A DNA stretch of 8,615 bases from Rubritepida sp. (lineage in GTDB: Bacteria > Pseudomonadota > Alphaproteobacteria > Acetobacterales > Acetobacteraceae): positions 1 through 8,615 of the forward strand of contig JACMRO010000378.1 of NCBI GenBank assembly GCA_014376425.1. Reading direction: 5' to 3'. The position numbers and the translations under genes were made by a program. This document shows, piece by piece, positions 1 through 6,481 of this stretch. Each line of letters starts with the position of its first letter. Positions within the stretch are counted from its first letter, which is position 1. A model generated the notes under the pieces. It did not search any database and was not told the DNA's origin. It saw only the letters and a program-made list of their open reading frames with translations.

Positions 1-183
1 TACGCGTTCCTGATGCTGCCGCTGGGCTATCTGGCACTGCCCGGGGTCTTTCCGGCCTGGGTCTGGGCCGGCGCGACCCTGCTTCAGATCACCGTGGTGA
101 CGCTTGTGGTGACCGCCATAGCCGCAGCCGTGGTGCAGCGGATGCGCAGCGGCGGGGCGCCCGGGCATGGCTCTCCGCATTGA
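1..183 (+). CDS. C-terminal fragment of an unidentified membrane protein (5' end outside window)
   Basis: Frame 1 is open from the first base to a TGA at 181-183 and gives 60 residues. The fragment is strongly hydrophobic. There is one segment at about residues 2-20 (LMLPLGYLALPGVF) and a second at about 22-46 (VWAGATLLQITVVTLVVTAI). A short basic and glycine-rich tail follows (QRMRSGGAPGHGSPH), as expected for a cytosolic C-terminus after a last transmembrane helix. No catalytic motif lies in this part, so the family cannot be named. A small integral-membrane enzyme such as a CDP-alcohol phosphatidyltransferase is a guess I could not support. It is separated by 85 nt from the transporter gene that follows on the same strand, so co-transcription is possible but not shown. 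Confidence 0.6.
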   Translation, partial: YAFLMLPLGYLALPGVFPAWVWAGATLLQITVVTLVVTAIAAAVVQRMRSGGAPGHGSPH

Positions 184-191
184 CGGCAAAC

Positions 192-219
192 TTGTCCATC
201 TGAGGTACCCGCCTTAAAC
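192..219 (+). promoter_or_regulatory. Weak candidate sigma-70 promoter upstream of the TerC-family gene
   Basis: TTGTCC (192-197) and TTAAAC (214-219) are separated by 16 nt and resemble -35 and -10 boxes. The -10 match is poor (3 of 6). The site lies in the only non-coding gap before the transporter, just upstream of the hairpin at 233-252, so a transcript from here would carry the hairpin in its leader. This is pattern matching only. Confidence 0.22.
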
Positions 220-232
220 CTTTCCCGCGCAG

Positions 233-252
233 GGGGCCGGACACACGGCCCC
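233..252 (+). promoter_or_regulatory. GC-rich 5'-UTR hairpin immediately upstream of the TerC-family ribosome-binding site
   Basis: GGGGCCG (233-239) pairs perfectly with CGGCCCC (246-252) around a GACACA loop, a 7-bp all-GC stem. The ribosome-binding site AGGGAAG (257-263) begins four bases after the stem. There is no T-tract, so it is not an intrinsic terminator. Many relatives of the downstream gene are controlled by the Mn2+-sensing yybP-ykoY riboswitch. I do not see that aptamer's conserved pattern in this 85-nt gap, so the hairpin may be another leader element or have no function. Confidence 0.4.
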
Positions 253-268
253 GCACAGGGAAGCAAAG

Positions 269-925
269 ATGGATCTGAACAGTTTCGTGACGCAGTGGGA
301 TTGGGTGGTGCTCACCACCATCCTGGGCGTCAACATAGTCCTGTCGGGCGACAATGCGGTGCTGATCGCGCTTGCCGCGGCCGGGCTGCCGGCTGGGCAG
401 CGGTCCAAGGCCATCATGTTTGGCATGGTGCTGGCGGTTGTGCTGCGCATCGTGCTCAGCCTGTTCGCGGTGTACCTGTTGGCCATCCCGGGCATTCGCT
501 TCGTCGGCGGCGCCGTGCTTCTTTACATCGCCTACAGCTTTTACAAGGAACTGCGGCAGAAGGATAAGGAGGACGCCGAGGGCCATGTCCATGACGGGCC
601 GCCCAAGAGCATGGCAGTGGCGCTGCGCCAGATCATCATCGCCGACGTTTCCATGAGCCTGGACAACGTGCTGGCTGTGGCGGGCGCCGCCGGAAGCAAC
701 CTGCCGATGCTGATCGTGGGCCTGGTCATCTCCATCCTGTTGATGGGCGTTGCGGCGACGCTGATCGCCAAGCTGCTCGAACGCTTTCCCGTCATCGCCT
801 ATATCGGCGTTGCGCTGATTGTCTGGATCGGATTGAAGATGGTGTGGGAGGATTTCGCGGTGCTCGTGCTCGGCCATGCAACGCATGCGGCGCTGTGGCT
901 TGGCGCGATGGCGGGGTTTGCTTGA
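269..925 (+). CDS. TerC/YjbE-family integral membrane metal transporter (probable Mn2+ exporter)
   Basis: The 218-residue inner-membrane protein belongs to the TerC superfamily (LysE-like fold), YjbE-like branch. Both family signatures are present: SGDNAV at residues 26-31 and the pseudo-repeat SLDN at 130-133, preceded by IIIAD at 122-126. The acidic residues D28, D126 and D132 are expected to line the metal site. Hydrophobic segments lie at about 13-33, 47-72, 76-93, 118-140, 146-166 and 175-193. The loop between the two halves is charged and holds a GHVHDG motif (105-110); a GHATH motif (202-206) is in the C-terminal tail. Characterised relatives export Mn2+, and some protect against alkaline or tellurite stress; Mn2+ export here is inferred. 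The length is typical. The ATG is preceded by AGGGAAG (257-263). The stop overlaps the TTG start of the following lipoprotein gene, suggesting translational coupling. Confidence 0.88.
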   Translation: MDLNSFVTQWDWVVLTTILGVNIVLSGDNAVLIALAAAGLPAGQRSKAIMFGMVLAVVLRIVLSLFAVYLLAIPGIRFVGGAVLLYIAYSFYKELRQKDKEDAEGHVHDGPPKSMAVALRQIIIADVSMSLDNVLAVAGAAGSNLPMLIVGLVISILLMGVAATLIAKLLERFPVIAYIGVALIVWIGLKMVWEDFAVLVLGHATHAALWLGAMAGFA

Positions 926-1434
926 GGGCTGCCCTGGCGGCCCTCCTGCTGCTGGCCGGCTGCGCGGCGGACAGGGCCGGCCCGGCACCCGCCGCCGCCA
1001 CTGCCGATGTGCTGCTGGCCCGGCTGCCCGAAAGCATCGGTGCCTTTCGCCGCGGTGTCACCGCGCCGGTCAGCGACCCGGCGCCCGGTAGCGAGGTGCC
1101 CTACGCCACGCCCAACCGTGCCATCGCCGGCTACGTACAGGTGCTGCGCCGCGACGCGCCGCTTGACCCCGAGGAGTTGCAGCGCTTCGTCGCCGCGGTC
1201 GCCACCGGCAGCAGCCGGCGGATGACCGAGCGGGCGCAACCGACCATCGCGGGCATGCGCTGCGCCGAGCTGGACGGCACCTATGGCCGGCAGGCGGTGG
1301 AGAGCCTGGCCTGCACCGGCGACTTCGGCGGCCAGATGGTGCGGCTGCGGCTGACCATGGCGCGCCGCGGCGACCGGATGACCGAGGCGCGGGGGTTCGC
1401 CGAGGGGGTCGCGGCCGCGCTGCGCGGGGGATAG
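922..1434 (+). CDS. Small putative lipoprotein of unknown function
   Basis: The gene encodes 170 residues from a TTG at 922 that overlaps the transporter's TGA (TTGA, 922-925). This start yields MRAALAALLLLAGC, a compact lipoprotein signal with lipobox LAGC and the lipidated cysteine at residue 14. A GGCGGGG stretch about 5 nt upstream can serve as ribosome-binding site. A GTG at 895 is an alternative start but adds an acidic, less signal-like N-terminus. The mature part begins with an Ala/Pro-rich linker, then a small alpha/beta-looking domain that opens with LPESIGAFRRG and has two further cysteines in the MRCAEL and LACTGDF segments, which could form a disulfide. I recognise no domain. The protein is predicted to be membrane-anchored in the periplasm. 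Coupling to the transporter suggests an accessory envelope role, but that is inference. The stop codon lies inside the first copy of a 26-bp tandem duplication. Confidence 0.72.
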   Translation: MRAALAALLLLAGCAADRAGPAPAAATADVLLARLPESIGAFRRGVTAPVSDPAPGSEVPYATPNRAIAGYVQVLRRDAPLDPEELQRFVAAVATGSSRRMTERAQPTIAGMRCAELDGTYGRQAVESLACTGDFGGQMVRLRLTMARRGDRMTEARGFAEGVAAALRGG

Positions 1435-1467
1435 ACGCGGCCGCGCTGCGCGGGGGATAGACGCGGC
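1411..1467 (+). repeat. Exact 26-bp tandem duplication spanning the lipoprotein stop codon
   Basis: Bases 1411-1436 are repeated exactly at 1437-1462, with a further 5-base partial copy (GCGGC) at 1463-1467. Each unit begins with the palindrome GCGGCCGC and contains a small hairpin, CCGCG-CTG-CGCGG (1415-1427 and 1441-1453). The TAG stop at 1432-1434 lies in the first copy, so the second copy is untranslated and its loss would not change the protein. The pattern fits a recent strand-slippage duplication. Confidence 0.93.
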
Positions 1468-1488
1468 GCGGCCGTCCGATAGCCGGAT

Positions 1489-1517
1489 TTCAACCGCCGC
1501 CAATCCTGCGCTATAGG
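1489..1517 (+). promoter_or_regulatory. Candidate sigma-70 promoter for the acyl-CoA synthetase/reductase operon
   Basis: TTCAAC (1489-1494) and TATAGG (1512-1517) are separated by an ideal 17 nt. The -10 matches TATAAT at 4 of 6 positions; the -35 matches at 3 of 6. The AT content here is clearly higher than the surrounding sequence. The predicted transcription start at about 1523-1525 would leave a leader of only 20-25 nt before the ATG at 1546. Confidence 0.4.
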
Positions 1518-1545
1518 CCAAGATGGAAACGCGAAAGGGTGCTTG

Positions 1546-3048
1546 ATGGCCGATACGGTGTTGGATTTGCTGCAGGGCGCCGACCAGGCGCCAGCCATCG
1601 GCGCGCCGGACGCGGCGCCCCTGACCCATGCCGGCCTGCGCGCCCTGGCGCGTGACACGGTCGCGGCGCTCAACGCCATCGGCGTGGGCCGCGGCGACCG
1701 GGTGGCGATCGTGCTGCCGAACGGGCCCCAAATGGCAGCCGCCTTCATCGCCATCGCCGCCGGCGCCACGACCTGCCCGCTCAACCCGGCCTATCGGGCC
1801 GATGAGTTCGAGTTCTACCTCAACGATCTGGGCGCCCGCGCGCTGGTCGTCATGGGCGATACGCCCGCCCGCGCGGTCGCCGGCAAGCTTGGCATCCCGG
1901 TGCTGGAGTTGGTGCCTGGCGCGGTTGCCGGCGCTTTCACGCTCAGCGGCGGCGTGCCCGGCACGGCCACCCGCCCGGGCCTGGCGCAGGCCGAAGACGT
2001 GGCGCTGGTGCTGCACACCTCTGGCACAACCTCACGCCCCAAGATCGTGCCGCTGAGCCAGGCCAACCTCTGCGCCTCTGCCCGCCACATCGGCCGCGCG
2101 CTGGCGCTGACGCCGGGCGACACCTGCCTCAACATCATGCCGCTCTTCCACATCCATGGGCTGATCGCGGCGACGCTGTCCTCGCTGGCCGCCGGCGGCC
2201 AGGTGGTCTGCGCGCCGGGCTTCAACGCGCTGAAGTTCTTCGCCACGCTCGATGCGGTGAAGCCCAGCTGGTACACCGCGGTGCCGACGATGCACCAGGC
2301 GATCCTCGAGCGCGCCAAGCGCAACGCCGATATCATCGGCCGCGCCCGGCTGCGGCTGATCCGCAGCTCGTCGGCCAGCCTGCCGCCGCAGGTGATGACG
2401 GAGCTGGAGGCGGTGTTCGGCTGCCCGGTGCTGGAGAGCTACGGCATGACCGAAGCCACCCACCAGATGACCTCCAACCCGCTGCCCCCCGCGCCGCGAA
2501 AACCCGGCAGCGTCGGCATCGCCGCCGGCCCCGAGGTTGGCATCATGGACGAGGAGGGCAGCCTGCTGCCGCAGGGCGCGTTGGGCGAGATCGTCATTCG
2601 TGGCCCGAACGTCACCCACGGCTACGAAAACAACCCGGACGCTAACCTCAAGGGCTTCGCCGGCGGCTGGTTCCGTACCGGTGACCAGGGCAGCCTGGAC
2701 GAGGAAGGCTACCTGCGCATCACCGGTCGGCTAAAGGAGATCATCAATCGCGGCGGCGAAAAAATCAGCCCGCTCGAGGTCGATGAGGTGCTGATGGATC
2801 ACCCCAGCGTGCAGCAGGTCGTCACCTTCGCCGTCCCCCACGCCAAGCTGGGTGAGGAGGTCGGATGCGCCGTGGTGCTGCGCGAGAACTGCGCCTGCGC
2901 GGAGGCCGAGCTGCGCGACTTCGCCCGGGTCAAGCTGGCCGACTTCAAGGTGCCCCGGCATGTCGTCTTCCTGGACGAAATTCCGAAGGGCGCCACCGGA
3001 AAGCTGCAGCGCATCGGCCTGGCGGCGAAGCTGGGGCTGGGCGGTTGA
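1546..3048 (+). CDS. Acyl-CoA synthetase, oxalate--CoA ligase-like (AMP-dependent synthetase/ligase family)
   Basis: The 500-residue adenylate-forming enzyme activates a carboxylic acid with ATP to an acyl-AMP and then transfers it to CoA. Visible motifs are the P-loop HTSGTTSRPK (157-166), YGMTEA (299-304), WFRTGD (375-380), the hinge GRLKEIINRGGEKISP (394-409) and PKGATGK (480-486), whose Lys486 should be the catalytic lysine. The pattern PLFHIHGL, SWYTAVPT, IRSSSASL, MTEATHQMTSNPLP resembles the Pcs60/AAE3 oxalyl-CoA synthetase subfamily more than fatty-acyl ligases, from memory. Oxalate as substrate is therefore a reasonable guess, but no oxalyl-CoA decarboxylase or formyl-CoA transferase gene is nearby. 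The usual Gly after the P-loop Lys is Ile167. ATG 1546 is preferred over TTG 1543 because GAAAGGG (1533-1539) is well spaced. The stop overlaps the next gene by 4 nt. Confidence 0.85.
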   Translation: MADTVLDLLQGADQAPAIGAPDAAPLTHAGLRALARDTVAALNAIGVGRGDRVAIVLPNGPQMAAAFIAIAAGATTCPLNPAYRADEFEFYLNDLGARALVVMGDTPARAVAGKLGIPVLELVPGAVAGAFTLSGGVPGTATRPGLAQAEDVALVLHTSGTTSRPKIVPLSQANLCASARHIGRALALTPGDTCLNIMPLFHIHGLIAATLSSLAAGGQVVCAPGFNALKFFATLDAVKPSWYTAVPTMHQAILERAKRNADIIGRARLRLIRSSSASLPPQVMTELEAVFGCPVLESYGMTEATHQMTSNPLPPAPRKPGSVGIAAGPEVGIMDEEGSLLPQGALGEIVIRGPNVTHGYENNPDANLKGFAGGWFRTGDQGSLDEEGYLRITGRLKEIINRGGEKISPLEVDEVLMDHPSVQQVVTFAVPHAKLGEEVGCAVVLRENCACAEAELRDFARVKLADFKVPRHVVFLDEIPKGATGKLQRIGLAAKLGLGG

Positions 3049-4007
3049 AGATTGCGATCTTCGGTGCCGGCGCCATTGGCGGTTTCCTCGGCGCCAAGCT
3101 GTCCGCCGCCGGCACCGATGTCTCCCTGGTCGCGCGGGGGCCGCATCTCGCCGCGATGGCTGCCCACGGCCTGCGGCTGCGCGAGCATGGGACCGAGACC
3201 ACCACCCACCCGCGGGTCACCGCCGACGCCGCCGAGCTGGGCGTGCAGGACTATGTCGTGGTTGGCCTCAAGGCGCATTCGGTGCCCGCCGCCGTGCCTG
3301 CCATGGCGCCCCTGATCGGCCCCGATACCGCCATCGTCATGGCGGTCAACGGCGTCCCCTGGTGGTACTTCCACGGCCTGGACGGCCCATTCCGCGACAT
3401 GCGGGTGCGCAGCATCGATGCCGATGATGTGCAGTGGAACGTCTGGGGCCCGGCGCGGGCCATCGGCTGCGTCGTCTACCCGGCGGCCGAGGTGCCGGAG
3501 CCTGGCGTGATCGAACTGATCGAGGGCGACCGCTTCACCCTGGGCGAGCCCGATGGCAGCCGCAGCGAGCGCGTCATCCGCCTCTCCGAAGCCTTCATCG
3601 CGGCAGGCCTCAAGGCGCCGGTCCGCCCGCGCATCCGTGACGAGATCTGGGTCAAGCTGTGGGGCAACCTGTCCTTCAACCCAATCAGCGCGCTGACCCA
3701 CGCCACGCTGGAGGGCATCGTGGCCAACGAAGGAACCCGGGGAGTGGCGCGCGCCATGATGCTGGAAGCCCAGGCGGTGGCCGAGAAGCTGGGCGTCAAA
3801 TTCCCCATCGGCGTGGACAAGCGCATCGAGGGTGCGGGTGCCGTGGGCGCGCACAAGACCTCGATGCTGCAGGGCCTGGTGCGCGGCCGGCCGATGGAAC
3901 ATGAGGCGCTGGTCGGCGCGGTCGCCGAGCTGGGCCGGATCGTGGACCTGCCGACACCCACCATCGACACGGTGCTGGCGCTGATCCGGCTGCGGGCTGC
4001 GCAATAG
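3045..4007 (+). CDS. 2-dehydropantoate 2-reductase (ApbA/PanE) family protein
   Basis: The gene encodes 320 residues from a TTG overlapping the upstream TGA (TTGA, 3045-3048); the Rossmann fold starts at once, MKIAIFGAGAIGG, which fixes this start. The N-terminal NAD(P)-binding domain has GAGAIG (7-12) and VNG at 101-103. The C-terminal domain has DEIWVKLWGNLSFN (199-212), where Lys204 corresponds to the catalytic lysine of PanE, and KTSMLQ...GRPMEHE (271-287), where Glu285 corresponds to the PanE catalytic glutamate. PanE reduces ketopantoate to pantoate for pantothenate and CoA synthesis. This copy carries an NGVPWWYFHG stretch (102-111) that I associate with paralogues rather than the housekeeping enzyme, and no panB or panC is nearby. 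Coupling to an acyl-CoA synthetase suggests reduction of another 2-oxo acid; the exact substrate is open. Confidence 0.82.
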   Translation: MKIAIFGAGAIGGFLGAKLSAAGTDVSLVARGPHLAAMAAHGLRLREHGTETTTHPRVTADAAELGVQDYVVVGLKAHSVPAAVPAMAPLIGPDTAIVMAVNGVPWWYFHGLDGPFRDMRVRSIDADDVQWNVWGPARAIGCVVYPAAEVPEPGVIELIEGDRFTLGEPDGSRSERVIRLSEAFIAAGLKAPVRPRIRDEIWVKLWGNLSFNPISALTHATLEGIVANEGTRGVARAMMLEAQAVAEKLGVKFPIGVDKRIEGAGAVGAHKTSMLQGLVRGRPMEHEALVGAVAELGRIVDLPTPTIDTVLALIRLRAAQ

Positions 4008-4072
4008 CACAGGCGTTGGTTGACAAGCGGAAGGGGGCGGGCTTCTTGCGGTTGTAGCAAATTGGAAACGGG

Positions 4073-6481
4073 TTGGATCAGGCGTCGAAGATTCTCGTTT
4101 CGCCGAAGGTCCTTCCCCGGTCCACCGGGCTAAACACGCTGGTGCGCTGGTTGCCAGCGGCCTCGTTGCTTCTGCCGGCGGTGATGCTGGTGCTGGCCGC
4201 CTGGTTGAACTGGCGCAATGCGGTGGCCGACGCCTTCGAGCAGATGGGGCGCAGTGCCGAGGCCGGGGCAGAGTACGGCGACCGCGCTTTTGAGGGCTAC
4301 ATGGTGGCCGCCGGGCGGGTCAATGACCGGCTGCTCGGCATGACTGACGCACAGGTCCGCGCGCAGCAGGAGGCGCTGCATCTAGAGCTGGTACGCCTGC
4401 AGAGCGAAAACAGATCAGTCGCGGTCTCCTTTGCGATCAGCCGTGATGGTTGGGCGCTGGTCGGCAGCCTGTCCTACCCCATCCCGCAGAACGATCTCAC
4501 CGATCGCGAATATTTCCGGACCCTGATGCCGGCTGGCCGGCCGCAGGCGTACATCTCGCAGCTGATTCGTGGCCGGGACACCGGCCGCCAGCAATTCGTG
4601 GTGGCCCGCCCGCGGGCGGGATCGGGGGACCCGCCGGACGCCAGTGGATTCGAGGGCGTCGTCCTGGTCTCGGTCAATCCCGAATCGCTGGCGGGTAACC
4701 TGCGGCGGCTGGCGCGGGCGCCCGACTACCTGGGCCTGGTGCGGGAGGACGGCCATACGCTGGTCCGAACGCTGGGCCCGCAGGGCAACAATGTGCCGCT
4801 TCGGCCCGAACATCCGTTCCATGGCGTGGTGGCCAGGGGCGAGCGGGAGGCGAACTTTCACGGCCTGAACCAGTCTGATGGCTCGCAGGTGCTGGTAGCG
4901 GTGCGCCGGCTGGAGCATTTTCCGATCTACGCCGCCGCCTTGCGGCCCCGGGCCGTGGTGGTCGAGGCCTGGCGGGAGACGATGGTCTCGCACCTCCTGT
5001 TCGGCGTGCCGGCGACCATGGCGCTGTTCACGCTCAGCCTGCTGGCGCAAGCCAGCCGGCGGCGGCTGGCGGAGGCGAACGAATCGCTGCGGCTGGAGGC
5101 GTGGCGCAGCGAGGGGCGGCTGAGCCGGGCGGAGCGGATGGGGCTGTTCGGCAGTTTCGAGATCGACCTGCGCAGCGGCGAGAACTTCCGGTCCGCCGAA
5201 TACATGGCGGTGCAAGGGCTGGCGCCCGTCGCCCGCATCGAGAGCCATCAAGACTGGCTGGGACGGGTGCATGAGGAGGATCGCGAGCGCGCCGAGCGCG
5301 TCGTGCTCGACGCTGTAGGGCCCGGCAGCACCACCACCGATTACGCGCAAACCTATCGCATCGTGACCCCCGGCGGCCAGCTGAAGTGGATCGCCGCGCG
5401 GGCCGAGATCGAGCGCGATGACGCGGGCCATGCCGTCGCCATGCGCGGCGCCCATGTCGATGTGACCTCGCTGCGCGAGGCGGAACGCGCCCTGGCCGAC
5501 AGCGACGCCCGGCTGCGCCTGGCGCAGGAGGCGGCCGGTATCGGCACCTGGGAATGGCGGGCGGATGGCGAGACCCGGCTGTCACGCCGCATGCTGGAGC
5601 TGTGGGGCTTCGACCGCGACGGCCCGCAGCCCGGCGCCGAGGCCTTTCTGTCGCGAATCCACCCCGAGGATCGCGAGCGGTTGCAGGCGGAGAAGCAGGC
5701 CGCGCTGAAGGGCGGGCTGCTGCGCACCGAATGCCGGGTGTTGCGGCCGGCGGCGACGGGCACCGGCCCCGTGCCGGACGGCACCGGCCCCGTGCCGGAC
5801 GGCACCGCGCAGGTGCAGGCCTGGGTAATGCTGCGGGCCAGCGCCCAGGCGGGAAGCGCTATCCCCAGCCTCATCGGCGTCAGCTACGACGTGACCGACC
5901 GCAAGCAGGCGGAGGCCGAGGCAGCGCTGCTGGCGCATGAGGTGGAGCACCGCGCCCGCAACGCACTGACCGTGGTCGTGGGACTGTTGCGCGTCACCCA
6001 GGCCGACAGCGTCGAGCGTTACGCGGAGTTGGTGGAAGAGCGGGTGCAGGCGCTCTCCCGCAGCATGGCGCTGCTGGGCCGCAACCGCTTCCGTGGTGCC
6101 GAGCTACGCGCGTTGCTGGACCACGAACTTCAGCCCTATGGCACGGCCGTGACGCTGCAGGGGCCGGCGGTGATGCTACAGGCCGATCTGGCCCAGCCCC
6201 TGTCGATGGCAGTGCACGAACTGGCGACCAATGCCGCCAAATACGGCGCCCTATCGCAGCCCGAAGGACGGCTCACAGTGACCTGGCTGCTCTGTGGCCG
6301 CATGTTGGTGCTGGAATGGGAGGAGCGTGGCGGGCCACACCTGGCCGCACCGCCGATCCACGAAGGCTTCGGCTCATCCATGATCACCCAGACCTTTGCC
6401 GACCGCCTTTCGGGCGGGATCGAGCGGGAGTGGCGCCCAGAGGGCCTGTTCTGCCGGATCAGCCTGGAGCTTCCGGGCTGA
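4073..6481 (+). CDS. Membrane-bound HWE-family sensor histidine kinase with Cache-like sensor and two PAS domains
   Basis: 802 residues. One membrane helix lies at about 28-46, then a periplasmic sensor to about residue 300 with a Cache-type signature (ISRDGWALVGS, DLTDREYF, FEGVVLVSV), and a second helix at about 306-326. A charged helical linker leads to PAS 1 (about 352-468) and PAS 2 (about 478-609). The kinase core has the H-box HEVEHRARN (622-630, probable phospho-acceptor His626), the N-box HELATNAAKYGALS (715-728), the W-x-E motif WEE (749-751) and GFGSSMI (765-771), which together define the HWE class. Such kinases often feed orphan receivers, including the PhyR general stress pathway in Alphaproteobacteria, but no response regulator is adjacent. 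The TTG start follows GGAAACGGG; GTG 4142 is a less likely alternative. A 7-residue repeat lies in PAS 2. The 3' end overlaps the convergent dehydrogenase gene by 23 bp. Confidence 0.88.
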   Translation: MDQASKILVSPKVLPRSTGLNTLVRWLPAASLLLPAVMLVLAAWLNWRNAVADAFEQMGRSAEAGAEYGDRAFEGYMVAAGRVNDRLLGMTDAQVRAQQEALHLELVRLQSENRSVAVSFAISRDGWALVGSLSYPIPQNDLTDREYFRTLMPAGRPQAYISQLIRGRDTGRQQFVVARPRAGSGDPPDASGFEGVVLVSVNPESLAGNLRRLARAPDYLGLVREDGHTLVRTLGPQGNNVPLRPEHPFHGVVARGEREANFHGLNQSDGSQVLVAVRRLEHFPIYAAALRPRAVVVEAWRETMVSHLLFGVPATMALFTLSLLAQASRRRLAEANESLRLEAWRSEGRLSRAERMGLFGSFEIDLRSGENFRSAEYMAVQGLAPVARIESHQDWLGRVHEEDRERAERVVLDAVGPGSTTTDYAQTYRIVTPGGQLKWIAARAEIERDDAGHAVAMRGAHVDVTSLREAERALADSDARLRLAQEAAGIGTWEWRADGETRLSRRMLELWGFDRDGPQPGAEAFLSRIHPEDRERLQAEKQAALKGGLLRTECRVLRPAATGTGPVPDGTGPVPDGTAQVQAWVMLRASAQAGSAIPSLIGVSYDVTDRKQAEAEAALLAHEVEHRARNALTVVVGLLRVTQADSVERYAELVEERVQALSRSMALLGRNRFRGAELRALLDHELQPYGTAVTLQGPAVMLQADLAQPLSMAVHELATNAAKYGALSQPEGRLTVTWLLCGRMLVLEWEERGGPHLAAPPIHEGFGSSMITQTFADRLSGGIEREWRPEGLFCRISLELPG
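5759..5807 (+). repeat. In-frame 21-bp tandem repeat within the kinase gene
   Basis: A 21-bp unit occurs exactly twice (5759-5779 and 5780-5800), followed by a 7-base partial third copy (5801-5807). It is codon-aligned and encodes GTGPVPD twice, then GT, at residues 563-578. The unit is partly palindromic (GGCAC...GTGCC). The encoded Gly/Pro-rich stretch sits between two predicted beta-strands of PAS 2 (TECRVLRP and VQAWVMLR), where PAS domains normally have a short turn. Gain or loss of one copy would change length by seven residues without frameshift. Confidence 0.95.

Noticed and set aside
184..268. yybP-ykoY Mn2+ riboswitch ahead of the TerC-family gene
   Set aside because: The gap is short and I could not find the aptamer's conserved internal-loop segments; only a plain hairpin is visible. 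A covariance-model search would be decisive.
89..988. Long minus-strand ORF opposite the TerC-family gene
   Set aside because: Its product is His/Gln/Arg-rich low-complexity sequence without domain motifs; it mirrors the codon bias of the clear plus-strand gene.
799..2016. 405-aa minus-strand ORF across the lipoprotein and synthetase genes
   Set aside because: Spans two well-supported plus-strand genes and the gap between them; composition is that of a high-GC antisense shadow.
2799..4010. 403-aa minus-strand ORF opposite the reductase
   Set aside because: No recognisable motif, His/Arg/Gly-rich, fully covered by genes with intact catalytic motifs on the plus strand.
4020..4048. Promoter with a perfect TTGACA -35 (4020-4025) upstream of the kinase
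   Set aside because: No acceptable -10 hexamer lies 16-18 nt downstream (TTCTTG at 4043-4048 is a poor match), so only the -35 half is supported.
4024..4048. Terminator hairpin after the reductase gene
   Set aside because: The stem (CAAG..AAG with CTT-CTTG) is bulged and weak and has no T-tract.
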